DNA of 57,424 bases. It comes from Zavarzinella formosa DSM 19928 (GTDB lineage: Bacteria > Planctomycetota > Planctomycetia > Gemmatales > Gemmataceae). Shown piece by piece: positions 36,418 to 46,126 of the stretch. Location of the stretch: contig NZ_JH636439.1 in the NCBI RefSeq assembly GCF_000255705.1, positions 839,832-897,255 on the forward strand. Direction: 5' to 3'. Position 1 is the stretch's first letter. Every line of letters begins with the position of its first letter. The position numbers and the translations under genes are program-made. Below the pieces are notes generated by a model that made no database searches, was not told the origin of the DNA, and saw only the letters and a program-made list of their open reading frames with translations.

Positions 36418-39400
36418 ATGATTCGTCTTTCCGCTTGGCTCCTTGCCATTGTGGTTCTCGCGGGACATACGACGTCATTTGCCGCTGACTGGCCGATGTG
36501 GCGGGCCGACTCGCAACGTTCCGCCGCCTCAGCCGCAACTCTGCCGCGAGGTCTTCATCAACAGTGGGTCATTTCGTTGCCCGTGTTGAAACCAGCCTGG
36601 CCCGACCAACCCCTCATGCCATTTGACGCGGCCTATGAGCCGGTCATCGTGGGCAATACTTTGTTGCTGGCCTCATCACGCACCGATTCGGTGGCGGCTT
36701 ACGACACCCGTTCGGGAAAACAGCTTTGGCGATGGCTCTCCGATGGCCCGGTGCGGTTTGCGCCGACCTGTGTCGGGGACAAGGCTTATGTGGTTTCAGA
36801 CGACGGATATCTTTACTGTCTCTCCATCGCCACCGGGGAAGTGCGGTGGAAGTTCCAGGGAGGTCCGTCTGACCGCAAGATTCTCGGCAATGGCCGGCTG
36901 ATTTCCATGTGGCCGGCCCGCGGCGCGCCCGTGGTTGCGGATGGCACGGTTTACTTTGCCGCGAGCATCTGGCCCTTTATGGGGGTATTTATTCATGCCG
37001 TGAATGCCGAGACCGGCAGACAAGTGTGGACCAACGACGGCGATGGTTCCTTGTATATCAAACAACCGCACTCGGCCGACTCCTTTGCCGGGGTGGCCCC
37101 GCAGGGGCCGATGGGGATTCGCGGCGACTATTTGCTCGTGCCGGGAGGTCGTTCGGTGCCTGCGGTGTATGACCGCAAGACAGGCAAGCTTGTTCACTTC
37201 ATGCTCAATGAGAACTCCAAAAAAGGCGGGGGGCACTCCGTCACCATCGCCGGGGATTATTTCTTTAACGGCCAGGGCATTTTTCATACGGCAACCGGCA
37301 AATCCCTTGGTGAAATTTCGCCGCAGGTGGCGGTCGCCGGGTCGGTGGTTTACGCGATGCAGAACGGGGAAATGCGAAGTTATGACCTGGCCAAGTCGGA
37401 ATTGAAATCTGGCAAGTTAAAACTTTCCCAAACCGGCGCGGTGAAACTACCGGGTGTGACCAACTTTATCATCGCGGGAAATCAATTGGTGGCGGGGTTC
37501 AAAGACCGGGTGGTCGGCCTGAACTTGCCATTGCCGACGGATTTGGTGGCCGTGAGTCCGACATTTGAGTGGGAACAGAAAGCGGACGGGACAGTGACTT
37601 CGCTGGCGGTGGCCGACGACCGGTTGTTTGTCTCCGTCAAAGAAGGCCGGGTCATTTGCTTCGGCGCCGGTGGCGCCCAAGTGGTTGAATCCGCGCCAAC
37701 TCCGGAAGACTCACAGAAGATTCAATCGAACGATTTGATATCCGCCATCGTGAACAAGGCCGCCGACACGCAAGGATACGCGGTCGTCTGGCAGGCTGAT
37801 GCGGCCACTTTGCGGATGTTGATGGACAAAACCACATTGGAAGTGGTTGCATTTCATTCCGATCCGTCGGAGGTTCGGCGTCTGCGACTGAAATTTATCG
37901 AATCGAACCACTATGGGGAACGAATCAGTGTGCTGCCCGGCGAACCGGGAACCGCCTTGCTGCCGTCATACTTCTCCAACTGGATCCTTGCGGAAAAAGA
38001 ACTCTCGGATGAATCACTCATCCGTCTTTATCAATCGGTTCGTCCTTTCGGCGGCCGGCTTGTTTTTGCCACGCCACCGATGAGCGAAAGCCGTCTCAAG
38101 AAACTGCAAACCGTTCTCCCCGGTTCCAAGTTCGAGACGGTCGCCAAAGATTTTGTGGAGATCACCCGGGAAGGACCGCTGCCCGGTTCGGCCAACTGGA
38201 CACACGAACACGCGGACGCCGGGAATACCCGTGTCTCCAAGGATTCGCTGGTGAAAGCTCCGTTGGGGCTGCTTTGGTTCGGCGGCACTTCAAATGAGGG
38301 TATTTTGCCGCGGCACGGGCACGGACCACAACCGCAGGTGGTGGACGGCCGCATTATCATCGAGGGGATGGACAAACTCCGGGCCACGGATCTTTACACC
38401 GGCCGGTTGCTTTGGGAATCACCGTTGCCGGGTCTCGGCGATTTTTATGATAACCTCTCGCACCAACCGGGGGCGAATTCGAGCGGGACGAATTATATCT
38501 CCACATCAGACGGCATCTATGTGAACTACAAGACCAGTTGCTGGAAACTCGATCCGGTGACCGGCAAAAAGCTGATGGAATTTACCCTGCCGAAATTCAT
38601 CGAAGCCCCGTCTGTTCCGCGTTGGGGGTACATCAATGTCATCGGCGATTACTTGATTGGAGGGGCGGACCCGTTGCTCGAAGCCCAGTTGCTCAAGCAG
38701 GAACGCTCGGCTTCCAAATTGCTGAAACTGACAGAGAACGATGATTTCTCCGCAAGTCGTTATCTCGCGGTTCTGGATCGGCATACCGGCAAACTTCTGT
38801 GGACGGCGTCGGCCCGCTTTGGCTTCCGGCACAACGCCATCTGCGCGGGCAATGGCAAACTTTTCGTCATCGACCGCCTCTCCGGGGCGCAAGTCTCACG
38901 CCGGAAACAGAACGGCGAATCGCCGGTCGCCAATCCCCGAGCCGTGGCTTTTGATTTGAAGACCGGCAAGGAACTATGGGGGGATGAATCGGAAACCTTT
39001 GGAACCTGGCTGAGCTACTCCGAAAAATACGACATCCTCGTTGAGGCTGGCCGGGTGGCGAGGGATACCCTCTCGGACGAACCGAAGGGGATGCGGGCTT
39101 ATCGCGGCACGGATGGCAAAGAACTCTGGTACGAAAAGAACTACGTCGGCCCGGCGATGCTGCACGGTGACACCATTCTTCGGGGACAGGGGGCTTGCGA
39201 TTTGCTGACAGGCAAGCCGAAGATGCGACGCGACCCGATCACGGATGAATTGGAAGAGTGGGTCTGGAGCCGTAATTACGGGTGCAACACGCCGATGGCT
39301 TCCGAACACCTGATGACTTTCCGTTCCGGAGCCGCCGGCTTTTACGATCTTTGTCACGATGGGGGAACCGGGAATTTCGGAGGTTTCCGTAGCAGTTGCA

Positions 39401-40056
39401 CAAACAATCTGGTTGTGGCCGGGGGTGTGCTTTGCGCTCCTGATTATACGCGAACATGCACTTGCAGCTATCAGAACCAGACCTCCATTTGCATGGTTCC
39501 GATGCATGATGCCGAGGAATGGACGTTTTACGGCAAAAGCGGCCTCAGAAAGACCGTCAAACGGGTGGGCATCAACTTCGGCGCCCCCGGCGACCGCAAG
39601 GCGAACGATGGCACGTTGTGGTTGGAATATCCGTCCGTGGGCGGTGCGTCCCCGGCGGTGCCGGTCCATATCTCCGGACGCAAAATGGAGTATTTCCGCA
39701 AGCATCAGACTTCAGTGACGGGTGAGATGCCTTGGGTCGGCTGTTCGGGGGTGCGGAACATCGAATCGTTGGCGGTGAAACTTCTTCCGGACAGCGCCGA
39801 GGCCCGTCATTACACAGTGCGGTTGATTTTCGCCGAAGTGGATGACATCAAGTCGGGTGATCGGGTCTTTGACGTGACCGTCCAAGGTCGTCGCCTTTTG
39901 GATGACTTCGACATCTTCAAAGCGGCCGGGGGACGGAACAAGGTCATCTCCCGCGAATTCCGCAACATCCGCGTGGAGGATGAACTCCGTCTGTCTTTCC
40001 GCAGCGGCACAAAACTCGGGGCCGTTCTAGGCGGGATTGAGATTTTGGAAGATTGA
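36418..40056 (+). CDS. Secreted PQQ-like beta-propeller protein with malectin-like C-terminus
   Basis: A 1212-residue exported protein with signal peptide (WLLAIVVLAGHTTSFA). Residues about 25-430 form PQQ-like propeller blades (AYDTRSGKQLWRWLSDGPV, HAVNAETGRQVWTN). From about 453 to 590 lies an inserted domain with the outline of a Rossmann methyltransferase (GYAVVWQADAATLRMLM, LEVVAFHSDPSEVRRLRLK) but without a glycine-rich SAM loop. Propeller blades resume from about 600 to 1040 (ATDLYTGRLLWESPLPG). A malectin-like domain (about 1130-1212, LIFAEVDDIKSGDRVFDVTV) ends it and probably binds carbohydrate. No haem or catalytic site was recognised. It stands alone, divergent from the glycosyltransferase. 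Confidence 0.85.
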   Translation: MIRLSAWLLAIVVLAGHTTSFAADWPMWRADSQRSAASAATLPRGLHQQWVISLPVLKPAWPDQPLMPFDAAYEPVIVGNTLLLASSRTDSVAAYDTRSGKQLWRWLSDGPVRFAPTCVGDKAYVVSDDGYLYCLSIATGEVRWKFQGGPSDRKILGNGRLISMWPARGAPVVADGTVYFAASIWPFMGVFIHAVNAETGRQVWTNDGDGSLYIKQPHSADSFAGVAPQGPMGIRGDYLLVPGGRSVPAVYDRKTGKLVHFMLNENSKKGGGHSVTIAGDYFFNGQGIFHTATGKSLGEISPQVAVAGSVVYAMQNGEMRSYDLAKSELKSGKLKLSQTGAVKLPGVTNFIIAGNQLVAGFKDRVVGLNLPLPTDLVAVSPTFEWEQKADGTVTSLAVADDRLFVSVKEGRVICFGAGGAQVVESAPTPEDSQKIQSNDLISAIVNKAADTQGYAVVWQADAATLRMLMDKTTLEVVAFHSDPSEVRRLRLKFIESNHYGERISVLPGEPGTALLPSYFSNWILAEKELSDESLIRLYQSVRPFGGRLVFATPPMSESRLKKLQTVLPGSKFETVAKDFVEITREGPLPGSANWTHEHADAGNTRVSKDSLVKAPLGLLWFGGTSNEGILPRHGHGPQPQVVDGRIIIEGMDKLRATDLYTGRLLWESPLPGLGDFYDNLSHQPGANSSGTNYISTSDGIYVNYKTSCWKLDPVTGKKLMEFTLPKFIEAPSVPRWGYINVIGDYLIGGADPLLEAQLLKQERSASKLLKLTENDDFSASRYLAVLDRHTGKLLWTASARFGFRHNAICAGNGKLFVIDRLSGAQVSRRKQNGESPVANPRAVAFDLKTGKELWGDESETFGTWLSYSEKYDILVEAGRVARDTLSDEPKGMRAYRGTDGKELWYEKNYVGPAMLHGDTILRGQGACDLLTGKPKMRRDPITDELEEWVWSRNYGCNTPMASEHLMTFRSGAAGFYDLCHDGGTGNFGGFRSSCTNNLVVAGGVLCAPDYTRTCTCSYQNQTSICMVPMHDAEEWTFYGKSGLRKTVKRVGINFGAPGDRKANDGTLWLEYPSVGGASPAVPVHISGRKMEYFRKHQTSVTGEMPWVGCSGVRNIESLAVKLLPDSAEARHYTVRLIFAEVDDIKSGDRVFDVTVQGRRLLDDFDIFKAAGGRNKVISREFRNIRVEDELRLSFRSGTKLGAVLGGIEILED

Positions 40057-40352
40057 TAAAAAACGCAATCATCAAATCCGCTCTGATTCGTTGATTTTGC
40101 CGGGGAATCTCGTTCGTCGATCATTTCGGCTTAAGTTCTCCGAATCGCCTTCGCAAACCGTCTCCGGGAACTCCGCAAGTTGTGCCGGTTGTAGGAACCT
40201 CACCCGTCGGTTCGTCAAGCCCATGCCATAACCATCCCTCCCCGGTTGGTCAAGGTGGCGGGTATCATGCACACTTCCCGATGAGTAAGGGTCCGCTGAC
40301 TGGTTTCCCAAAACCAAGAAGCGGAACCACAACCTTGACGAGGCCATTGCGG

Positions 40353-40901
40353 ATGACCGAATTGAAACTGCCCTCATCGATTCATCTTGGCTTCCTGACC
40401 GTGTTCCCGGAGGGAGCCGGGTTCCTTGGCGGCTACTTGGTGACCAATTCTTGGGGGCGTCCGGTTGAATTTCGCCTCAGCACCGCCGTCCAGCCGAACA
40501 AAGTCCAGCAAATCCTTTATGGCCACACATTGACCGAATATCTTTGCGCCGAGTTGATCGGCAAAACACTCGTCGAAAAAACCGCCACCCCTGTTCAACT
40601 TCTCGTCACCGACAATCTCAGCGTGCTGCCTATCCGCACCCGGCTTGACATCCCGACCATCTTGGTCCGGTCCGAGGACGGTGTTTCAGAATCAGGGCTG
40701 GATGTGCCGATGATACGGCTGGATCATCAGAGAAGTTCCTTGCCGCTTTGGTGGCGGGAGGATCATCGTGCGGACGACGAACTGATCCGGGCTATTCTTG
40801 ACCGGGTGGATCCCGCTTTGGAACTGACCGAACCATTCACGCGGATCCGCGAAGCCATGACCGAGGCCCGCAAGATGGGAGCGACCAGCCGTGCCGCGTG
40901 A
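40353..40901 (+). CDS. Uncharacterised protein translationally coupled to a SNF2-type helicase
   Basis: A 182-residue soluble protein I do not recognise. It has an alpha/beta look (LGFLTVFPEGAGFLGGYLVT; VQQILYGHTLTEYLCAELIG), a basic Arg-rich middle and a charged C-terminus. The start at ATG 40353 is chosen by the conserved-looking beginning MTELKLPSSIHLGF; an in-frame ATG at 40281 is possible. It overlaps the helicase gene by 11 nt, which suggests coupled translation and a shared complex. It has no signal peptide. The roughly 300 nt before it show no other gene. Confidence 0.7.
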   Translation: MTELKLPSSIHLGFLTVFPEGAGFLGGYLVTNSWGRPVEFRLSTAVQPNKVQQILYGHTLTEYLCAELIGKTLVEKTATPVQLLVTDNLSVLPIRTRLDIPTILVRSEDGVSESGLDVPMIRLDHQRSSLPLWWREDHRADDELIRAILDRVDPALELTEPFTRIREAMTEARKMGATSRAA

Positions 40902-42777
40902 GGATTCGCCGAGCACATTGCGACTTCTTGATGTCGACGATTCAACGGGGGACGACACCCCGACGACCGTCGTCGCCGGAGAGTCGTTTCCGTTTCTCAT
41001 GAATCCCGAAGCCGTGGAGGTGTTGCCGCTTAATTTCGACGTCAGCCTCGCTGTTGGCGGGCTGCCCAAATTCGAGTGTTCGCTGTCTCCCAACACGCGG
41101 GAAGCCCGGTTGCTCAACGATTCGCCGTGGGTTCGCGGCCTTGGCTCGTTGGAAATGCGGGTGCAAACCGAGGGGTGGAAGTTTCCCACGCCGCCGATTG
41201 ATTTGCCTCCCCGCCCGGTGCTTGACAAGAAACCAGCCGAGGAATTGATTCCAACGGACGAAGTGGTCCCCGATTTGCCGGACCCTGTGCCCGTGCCGCC
41301 GAAGAAGCCCCCGGTTCGCAGCAAGCCGGCCGGGGACACGGTCTTGTTCAAGGATCGACTGCTCTATCTGCTGCAACCTCCGATCGATCACTTGATCGGT
41401 TGCAAGTCTGTCGGCGTGCCGTTTGAACCGTTCCCGTATCAACTGGAGGGCATCGCCTTCCTGATGCCTCGGCATTCCGCTTTGCTGGCCGACGAAATGG
41501 GCTTGGGCAAGACGGCACAGGTGATCCTCGCCATCCGCCTGTTGATTCAAGCAGGCATGGTTCGGAAAGTGTTGATCGTTTGTCCAAAGCCTTTGGTTTA
41601 CAACTGGGTTCGCGAATTGAAGTTATGGGCATCGGACCTGCCCAACGAAATTTTTGCCGGAGACACCGAACTTCGCCGGGCGACGTGGTTCGTGTCCAAT
41701 TGCCCGGTGAAAATCACCAATTACGAACTTCTGACACGGGATGCTGAATTCCTGTCCGATGATCGGGCGAGTTTCGATTTGGTGGTGCTTGACGAGGCCC
41801 AGCGAATCAAAAACCACGATTCGCGAACGGCCCAAATCGTGCGATCCATCAAGCGGTCCCGAAGCTGGGCCATGAGTGGCACACCGATTGAGAACCGGCC
41901 GGAAGATCTCATCAACATCTTTGGATTTGTCGATCCGGGGCGGGTGCCACGAGACACGCCATCAAAGAGAATTCCACAATTGACGGCCGATTGCATTCTG
42001 CGACGGACCAAAGACGACGTGCAATCGGACATGCCGCCGAAGTTCCTCCGCGATCTGCCGTTGGAACTGACGCCGCCCCAACGGGAGGCTTACGACCTTG
42101 CCGAGAAGGAAGGCGTGATCCGGCTCAACGATCTCGGGGAGACAATTTCCGTCCAGCATGTGTTTCAACTGGTGATGCGGCTCAAGCAAATTTGCAACTT
42201 CGACCCTGTCACCGGTTCAAGCGTCAAAATGGAACAATTGCTCGCCGACATGGAGGAAGTGGCCGCGAATGGCCGGAAAGCCATCGTGTTTTCGCAATGG
42301 GTGGAACCGCTGGAAGTGCTGGCGAAGGCCCTCGCCCCTTACGGCCCGATGCAGTTCCACGGCAAGATTCCCTCGCCGCAACGACCGGCGATCATCGACC
42401 AGTTCAAGAGCGACCCGACCAAACATGTGATTCTGATGAGTTACGGCACCGGCAGCGTGGGCCTGAACCTGCAATTTACCAATTATGTGTTCTTGTTCGA
42501 CCGCTGGTGGAATCCCGCCATTGAGGATCAGGCGATTAACCGCGCCCATCGGGTGGGGCAGAAGCACCCCGTCACTGTCACACGGTTCTTGGCCGAGAAC
42601 ACAATCGAGGGCCGAATTGCCGATGTGTTGAACGCCAAGCGCAAAATCTTCAACGACCTGCTCGAACAAAACGGGCCTCCACCTTCTCTTGGCCTCTCCG
42701 AGGATGAAATCTTCGGGCTGTTCGACATCAAAGCCCGGCCGAAAAAGAACGGCGACTCCGAGGCGAAAGCAGCGTAA
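40891..42777 (+). CDS. SNF2/RapA-type superfamily 2 ATPase
   Basis: A 628-residue protein starting at GTG 40891, with GGGAG about 10 nt upstream inside the preceding gene. The first 160 or so residues are a family-specific, partly proline-rich extension (VVPDLPDPVPVPPKKPP). The SNF2 core follows: motif I DEMGLGKTAQVILA, motif II VVLDEAQRIKN, motif III MSGTPIENRPEDL, and the helicase C half with GTGSVGLNLQFTNYVFLFDR and AINRAHRVGQ. Such ATPases move along DNA and remodel protein-DNA complexes or clear RNA polymerase. No nuclease or methylase domain is attached. The partner is probably the 182-residue upstream protein. Confidence 0.9.
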   Translation: MPREDSPSTLRLLDVDDSTGDDTPTTVVAGESFPFLMNPEAVEVLPLNFDVSLAVGGLPKFECSLSPNTREARLLNDSPWVRGLGSLEMRVQTEGWKFPTPPIDLPPRPVLDKKPAEELIPTDEVVPDLPDPVPVPPKKPPVRSKPAGDTVLFKDRLLYLLQPPIDHLIGCKSVGVPFEPFPYQLEGIAFLMPRHSALLADEMGLGKTAQVILAIRLLIQAGMVRKVLIVCPKPLVYNWVRELKLWASDLPNEIFAGDTELRRATWFVSNCPVKITNYELLTRDAEFLSDDRASFDLVVLDEAQRIKNHDSRTAQIVRSIKRSRSWAMSGTPIENRPEDLINIFGFVDPGRVPRDTPSKRIPQLTADCILRRTKDDVQSDMPPKFLRDLPLELTPPQREAYDLAEKEGVIRLNDLGETISVQHVFQLVMRLKQICNFDPVTGSSVKMEQLLADMEEVAANGRKAIVFSQWVEPLEVLAKALAPYGPMQFHGKIPSPQRPAIIDQFKSDPTKHVILMSYGTGSVGLNLQFTNYVFLFDRWWNPAIEDQAINRAHRVGQKHPVTVTRFLAENTIEGRIADVLNAKRKIFNDLLEQNGPPPSLGLSEDEIFGLFDIKARPKKNGDSEAKAA

Positions 42778-42816
42778 GACCGTCTGGCCAAATTGGTTGG
42801 GACGCCCGCTTCAAGA

Positions 42817-43320
42817 TCAATTTGAACGGGGTTTTGGTTGGGAGAAGATCTTGAGCAACTCGGCATCTTCAGCCGGATCGATGATGTCTGGCTTGGTGTC
42901 TGTGGTGGAAATTGGTTTCAATACCGGAGAGACGGTCAGAACCGTTTCCGTGAAATTTCCGCAGGTGGTCCATCCGCAGTCATTTCGCCAGGCGGAATCT
43001 CGAAGCCGATGATCGTTGGAAACCACCGTGAGTTGCTTGGGATTGATTTCCTCGGCCAGCAATTCTTCGATCACGTCATCGGCCGTTTGCCCTCGAGCAA
43101 TCAACACCTTCACGCCATTGTGCAGGTTGCTCTCCAATGTGCCGACGCTACGCTGGGCGTCAAAGACCACCAAGAAAGAATCAGAAGGGCGATGAGCGAG
43201 TTGATCAGCCAGCCAGTCCAGCAATTTGCGACGGGAAGTCAGCCAGCCGGTTTCACCCCCGTTCTTCCGAACCAGCCCGATGGCGTGCATCAGATTGTAA
43301 CCGTCGATGAGGTACCGCAT
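42817..43320 (-). CDS. YacP-like NYN-domain RNase
   Basis: A 167-residue NYN/PIN-like nuclease. The N-terminus MRYLIDGYNLMHAIGL carries the first conserved aspartate, followed by FLVVFDAQRS, ADDVIEELL and VVSNDHRLRD with further acidic residues as in YacP/Rae1. Rae1 cleaves mRNA on the ribosome. It lies 39 nt from the convergent SNF2 gene and 125 nt downstream of oleD on the same strand; a weak hairpin (AAGAG-CATCA-CTCTT, 43404-43418) stands between. Confidence 0.85.
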   Translation of the reverse strand: MRYLIDGYNLMHAIGLVRKNGGETGWLTSRRKLLDWLADQLAHRPSDSFLVVFDAQRSVGTLESNLHNGVKVLIARGQTADDVIEELLAEEINPKQLTVVSNDHRLRDSAWRNDCGWTTCGNFTETVLTVSPVLKPISTTDTKPDIIDPAEDAELLKIFSQPKPRSN

Positions 43321-43445
43321 GGCCTAATCCGAGATGATGTCGTCAAGGTGTGTCGATGGACCCACATTTCATCTTAGCATCAGACAAAGGATCGGATCAC
43401 CAAAAGAGCATCACTCTTCTTTGTCTCGGAAATGTTTGCCCGGAT

Positions 43446-44441
43446 TTAACCGGCTAATGACTTGAGCCAGTCTGCCATCAGTTCAAAACCCTTGGCTGTC
43501 GAAACTTGCGGCGAGTATCCAAAATCACGCCGGGCGGCCGTCAGGTCGAACCAATGGCTGGTTGAGAGCTGCCGGGCGACAAACCGCGTCATGGGCGGTT
43601 CGGCGGTTCGGCCGGTCAGTCGGTAGGCGGTTTCGAGAACGGCCCCGGCGGTGAGGGCCAGTCGAGGGGACACGGTTTTAGTCACTTCAGGGAGTGCCGC
43701 TACGCGCATCACCCGATTAATGAAGTCCCAAAGTGGCTCGGGTTGTCCTTGCGAAAGGAAATATGCTTTTCCGGCGACCGGCGAGCCAGGCGCCAGTTTT
43801 TTAGCCGTTTGCAAATGAGCCATCGCCGCGTTGTCCACGAATGTCGTGTCAACAAGTTTGGAAGCGTGACCAATGCGACGAAGTTTTCCGGCTTTGGCCC
43901 GTTCGACCAATCGCGGGATCAAGTGCGGGTCGTCCGGTCCCCAGATGAGATGCGGTCGCAGCGAGACGGTGGCCAGTTCCGGGGAATTGGCGGCCATCAC
44001 CTCTTGTTCGGCGATGGCCTTCGTGTGCGGATAATGGGCCAAAAAGGTCGCGGGGTAGGGGACTTTTTCATTGATGCCTTCCTGATCCTCTCCGGCGAAA
44101 GTGACGCTTGGCGAACTGGTGAACACCAATCTCGGGACGCTCGCGGTTCGGCAGGCCGTGAGGATGTTTCGCGTGCCGGTCACGTTGGTGGCGAAGTAAT
44201 CCCGCCACGGTCCCCAGACGCCCGCCTTGGCGGCGACGTGAAATACAGTGTCGCAGCCGTCGATTGCTTTTGTCAGTGAGGAAAGGTCCGTCAAGTCACC
44301 AGCGTATTGCTCGACACTCAACGCATCCAGTTTTGAGTGACGTTGCCGGGAATAACTGCGAACCGTGTGTCCGTGTTCGCGGAGAAGTTTCACGACGGCG
44401 AAGCCAAGAAACCCGCCGCCGCCGGTGACGAGGGCGTTCAT
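43446..44441 (-). CDS. oleD: OleD, NADPH-dependent 2-alkyl-3-ketoacid reductase
   Basis: OleD reduces the beta-keto acid made by OleA to a beta-hydroxy acid in long-chain olefin synthesis. The 331-residue extended short-chain dehydrogenase has the cofactor motif VTGGGGFLGFAVVKLL at the N-terminus, catalytic Ser region VFTSSPSVTF and Tyr-Lys motif YPHTKAIAEQEV. PHLIWGPDDPHLIPRLV and later TSHWFDLTAARRDFGYSP are typical of the family. The ATG at 44441 overlaps the oleC stop as ATGA, fixing the start (an ATG at 44474 also exists). Last recognisable gene of the operon. Confidence 0.9.
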   Translation of the reverse strand: MNALVTGGGGFLGFAVVKLLREHGHTVRSYSRQRHSKLDALSVEQYAGDLTDLSSLTKAIDGCDTVFHVAAKAGVWGPWRDYFATNVTGTRNILTACRTASVPRLVFTSSPSVTFAGEDQEGINEKVPYPATFLAHYPHTKAIAEQEVMAANSPELATVSLRPHLIWGPDDPHLIPRLVERAKAGKLRRIGHASKLVDTTFVDNAAMAHLQTAKKLAPGSPVAGKAYFLSQGQPEPLWDFINRVMRVAALPEVTKTVSPRLALTAGAVLETAYRLTGRTAEPPMTRFVARQLSTSHWFDLTAARRDFGYSPQVSTAKGFELMADWLKSLAG

Positions 44442-46126
44442 CGTGGTCCCCGCTTGAATTGATCGGATGCCCACACCGCGAGTTTCTCCCGGAAGATTTT
44501 GGCGTTGTGCCGGATATCGACCGGGAATTTGGGATGCCGCAGAAAGGCCGTGACGGACTTTGTGTGTTCAAACTGCCCGGCCAACTGTTTCAGCTCTTCT
44601 TCAATTTGCGGCCACTCTCGAACATCCACGCGAGATTCCAATTCAACACAAATCGTCGGCATCACCGTATCAGGCTGGCCCGGAAAACCATGACGCCGAC
44701 GGCCAACCAGAGCGGTGCGGAAAACCTTGGGGTGAGTGTTGAAAATCGCTTCGACCGGGATGGTGAACATTGTTTCGCTTGCCGTCACAATCCGATGAGA
44801 TTTGCGGCCACAAAACCACAAGCGTCCTTCGGCATCAAGATATCCGACATCACCCATGCGGTGCCAGAGTTGCCCGCTGGCGTCCCGCATTTTGGCCAAA
44901 GCGGTTGCGGAAGGGCGGCCAAAATACTCTTCGGTCACGACCGGGCCATTGACGGCAATTTCACCAATTTCCCCAACCGGCAGACGATCGGCTTCACTCA
45001 ACACAGGTATTGGTTCATCCGAAATTCGGATGATGCAAGCTCTCATCCCCGGCGCGGGGAACCCGACACACACGCCTTTGCCAATATCTGTTTTCGCCCG
45101 TGTATCGGTTAGGATCATGTCGCTGCCGATGTTGGCCACGGGCAGCGATTCGGTTGCACCGTAGGGGGTGAAGACCTGCACTCCGGGGTTCAACATCTTC
45201 GTGAAGCGTTCGATCACACTGGCGGCCACCGGGGCACCGGCCGAAATGACCCGTCGGACGGTGGGGAGTTTCACACTCTTCTCAACCCCATGTCGGCCCA
45301 CGCGGTTGATGAGGGCCGGGGAGCCAAACATGTTGGTCACTTGGAAATGCTCGACCGTTTTCACGATTTTGCGGGCATCCACTTCGGCCGGTTTGCGCGG
45401 GTCCATCTCCGGGATGATGGCCGTCATGCCAAGAGCCGGGGCGAAGAGGGCAAATAGCGGGAACGTGCAAAGGTCGATCTCGCCCGGTTCAATGCCGTAG
45501 ATTCGCTTAAGCTGCTCCACTTGGGCGGCAAAAATCCGATGTTGATAGACAACTCCTTTGGCCACTCCCGTGCTGCCGCTGGTGAACAGGATGGCGGCCA
45601 TCTCGTCGGGTTGTGAATCCTTGACGGGAAGCGGCCCAAGTTGGTGTCCGATGGATCGTAACCGGCTGAGTGTGTGTTGACCACCGAGTAGCCGGGAACC
45701 TGTCGTGATCGTGTGCCGAAGTGTCTTCTTGGCCCAACCCAACAAACGGCGGGCGAGATGAGCCTTGGGGATGCCGATGAATGCCGCCGGTTCTGCCTCG
45801 TCAAGGCATTTGCCCAGATTGCGGATGCCCATGCCGGGGTCGATCAACACCGGAACCGCCCCGACTTTGAAGAGGGCAAACGTGAGCGAGAAAAAGTCAA
45901 GCAACGGGGGGACCATCAACGCGGTTCGCATGCCATCGGCGATGCCGAGTGATTTCAAACCTTGGGCGATGCGTCCGCTGTCCTCATCCAGTTCGCGGAA
46001 GGTCATCTGCCGGATTTGAATCGAGCCATCGGACTGGAATCTCGGCAGGATGACAGCCGGACGATCCGGCTCCCGTTCGGCCATGACGGAGAGATGAGAG
46101 GCGACGTTGACCGTGGCGACGGTCAT
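44438..46126 (-). CDS. oleC: OleC, AMP-dependent beta-lactone synthetase
   Basis: OleC uses ATP to close the beta-hydroxy acid into a beta-lactone. This 562-residue ANL-family enzyme has the nucleotide loop ILFTSGSTGVAKGVVYQH, the adenine site TPYGATESLPVA and the hinge region GDVGYLDAEGRLWFCGRKSH. The start at ATG 46126 overlaps the oleB stop codon as ATGA; the open frame continues upstream to 46447 but that stretch is antisense-like to oleB. Assignment as OleC instead of a generic acyl-CoA synthetase rests on its position between oleB and oleD. Confidence 0.9.
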   Translation of the reverse strand: MTVATVNVASHLSVMAEREPDRPAVILPRFQSDGSIQIRQMTFRELDEDSGRIAQGLKSLGIADGMRTALMVPPLLDFFSLTFALFKVGAVPVLIDPGMGIRNLGKCLDEAEPAAFIGIPKAHLARRLLGWAKKTLRHTITTGSRLLGGQHTLSRLRSIGHQLGPLPVKDSQPDEMAAILFTSGSTGVAKGVVYQHRIFAAQVEQLKRIYGIEPGEIDLCTFPLFALFAPALGMTAIIPEMDPRKPAEVDARKIVKTVEHFQVTNMFGSPALINRVGRHGVEKSVKLPTVRRVISAGAPVAASVIERFTKMLNPGVQVFTPYGATESLPVANIGSDMILTDTRAKTDIGKGVCVGFPAPGMRACIIRISDEPIPVLSEADRLPVGEIGEIAVNGPVVTEEYFGRPSATALAKMRDASGQLWHRMGDVGYLDAEGRLWFCGRKSHRIVTASETMFTIPVEAIFNTHPKVFRTALVGRRRHGFPGQPDTVMPTICVELESRVDVREWPQIEEELKQLAGQFEHTKSVTAFLRHPKFPVDIRHNAKIFREKLAVWASDQFKRGPR

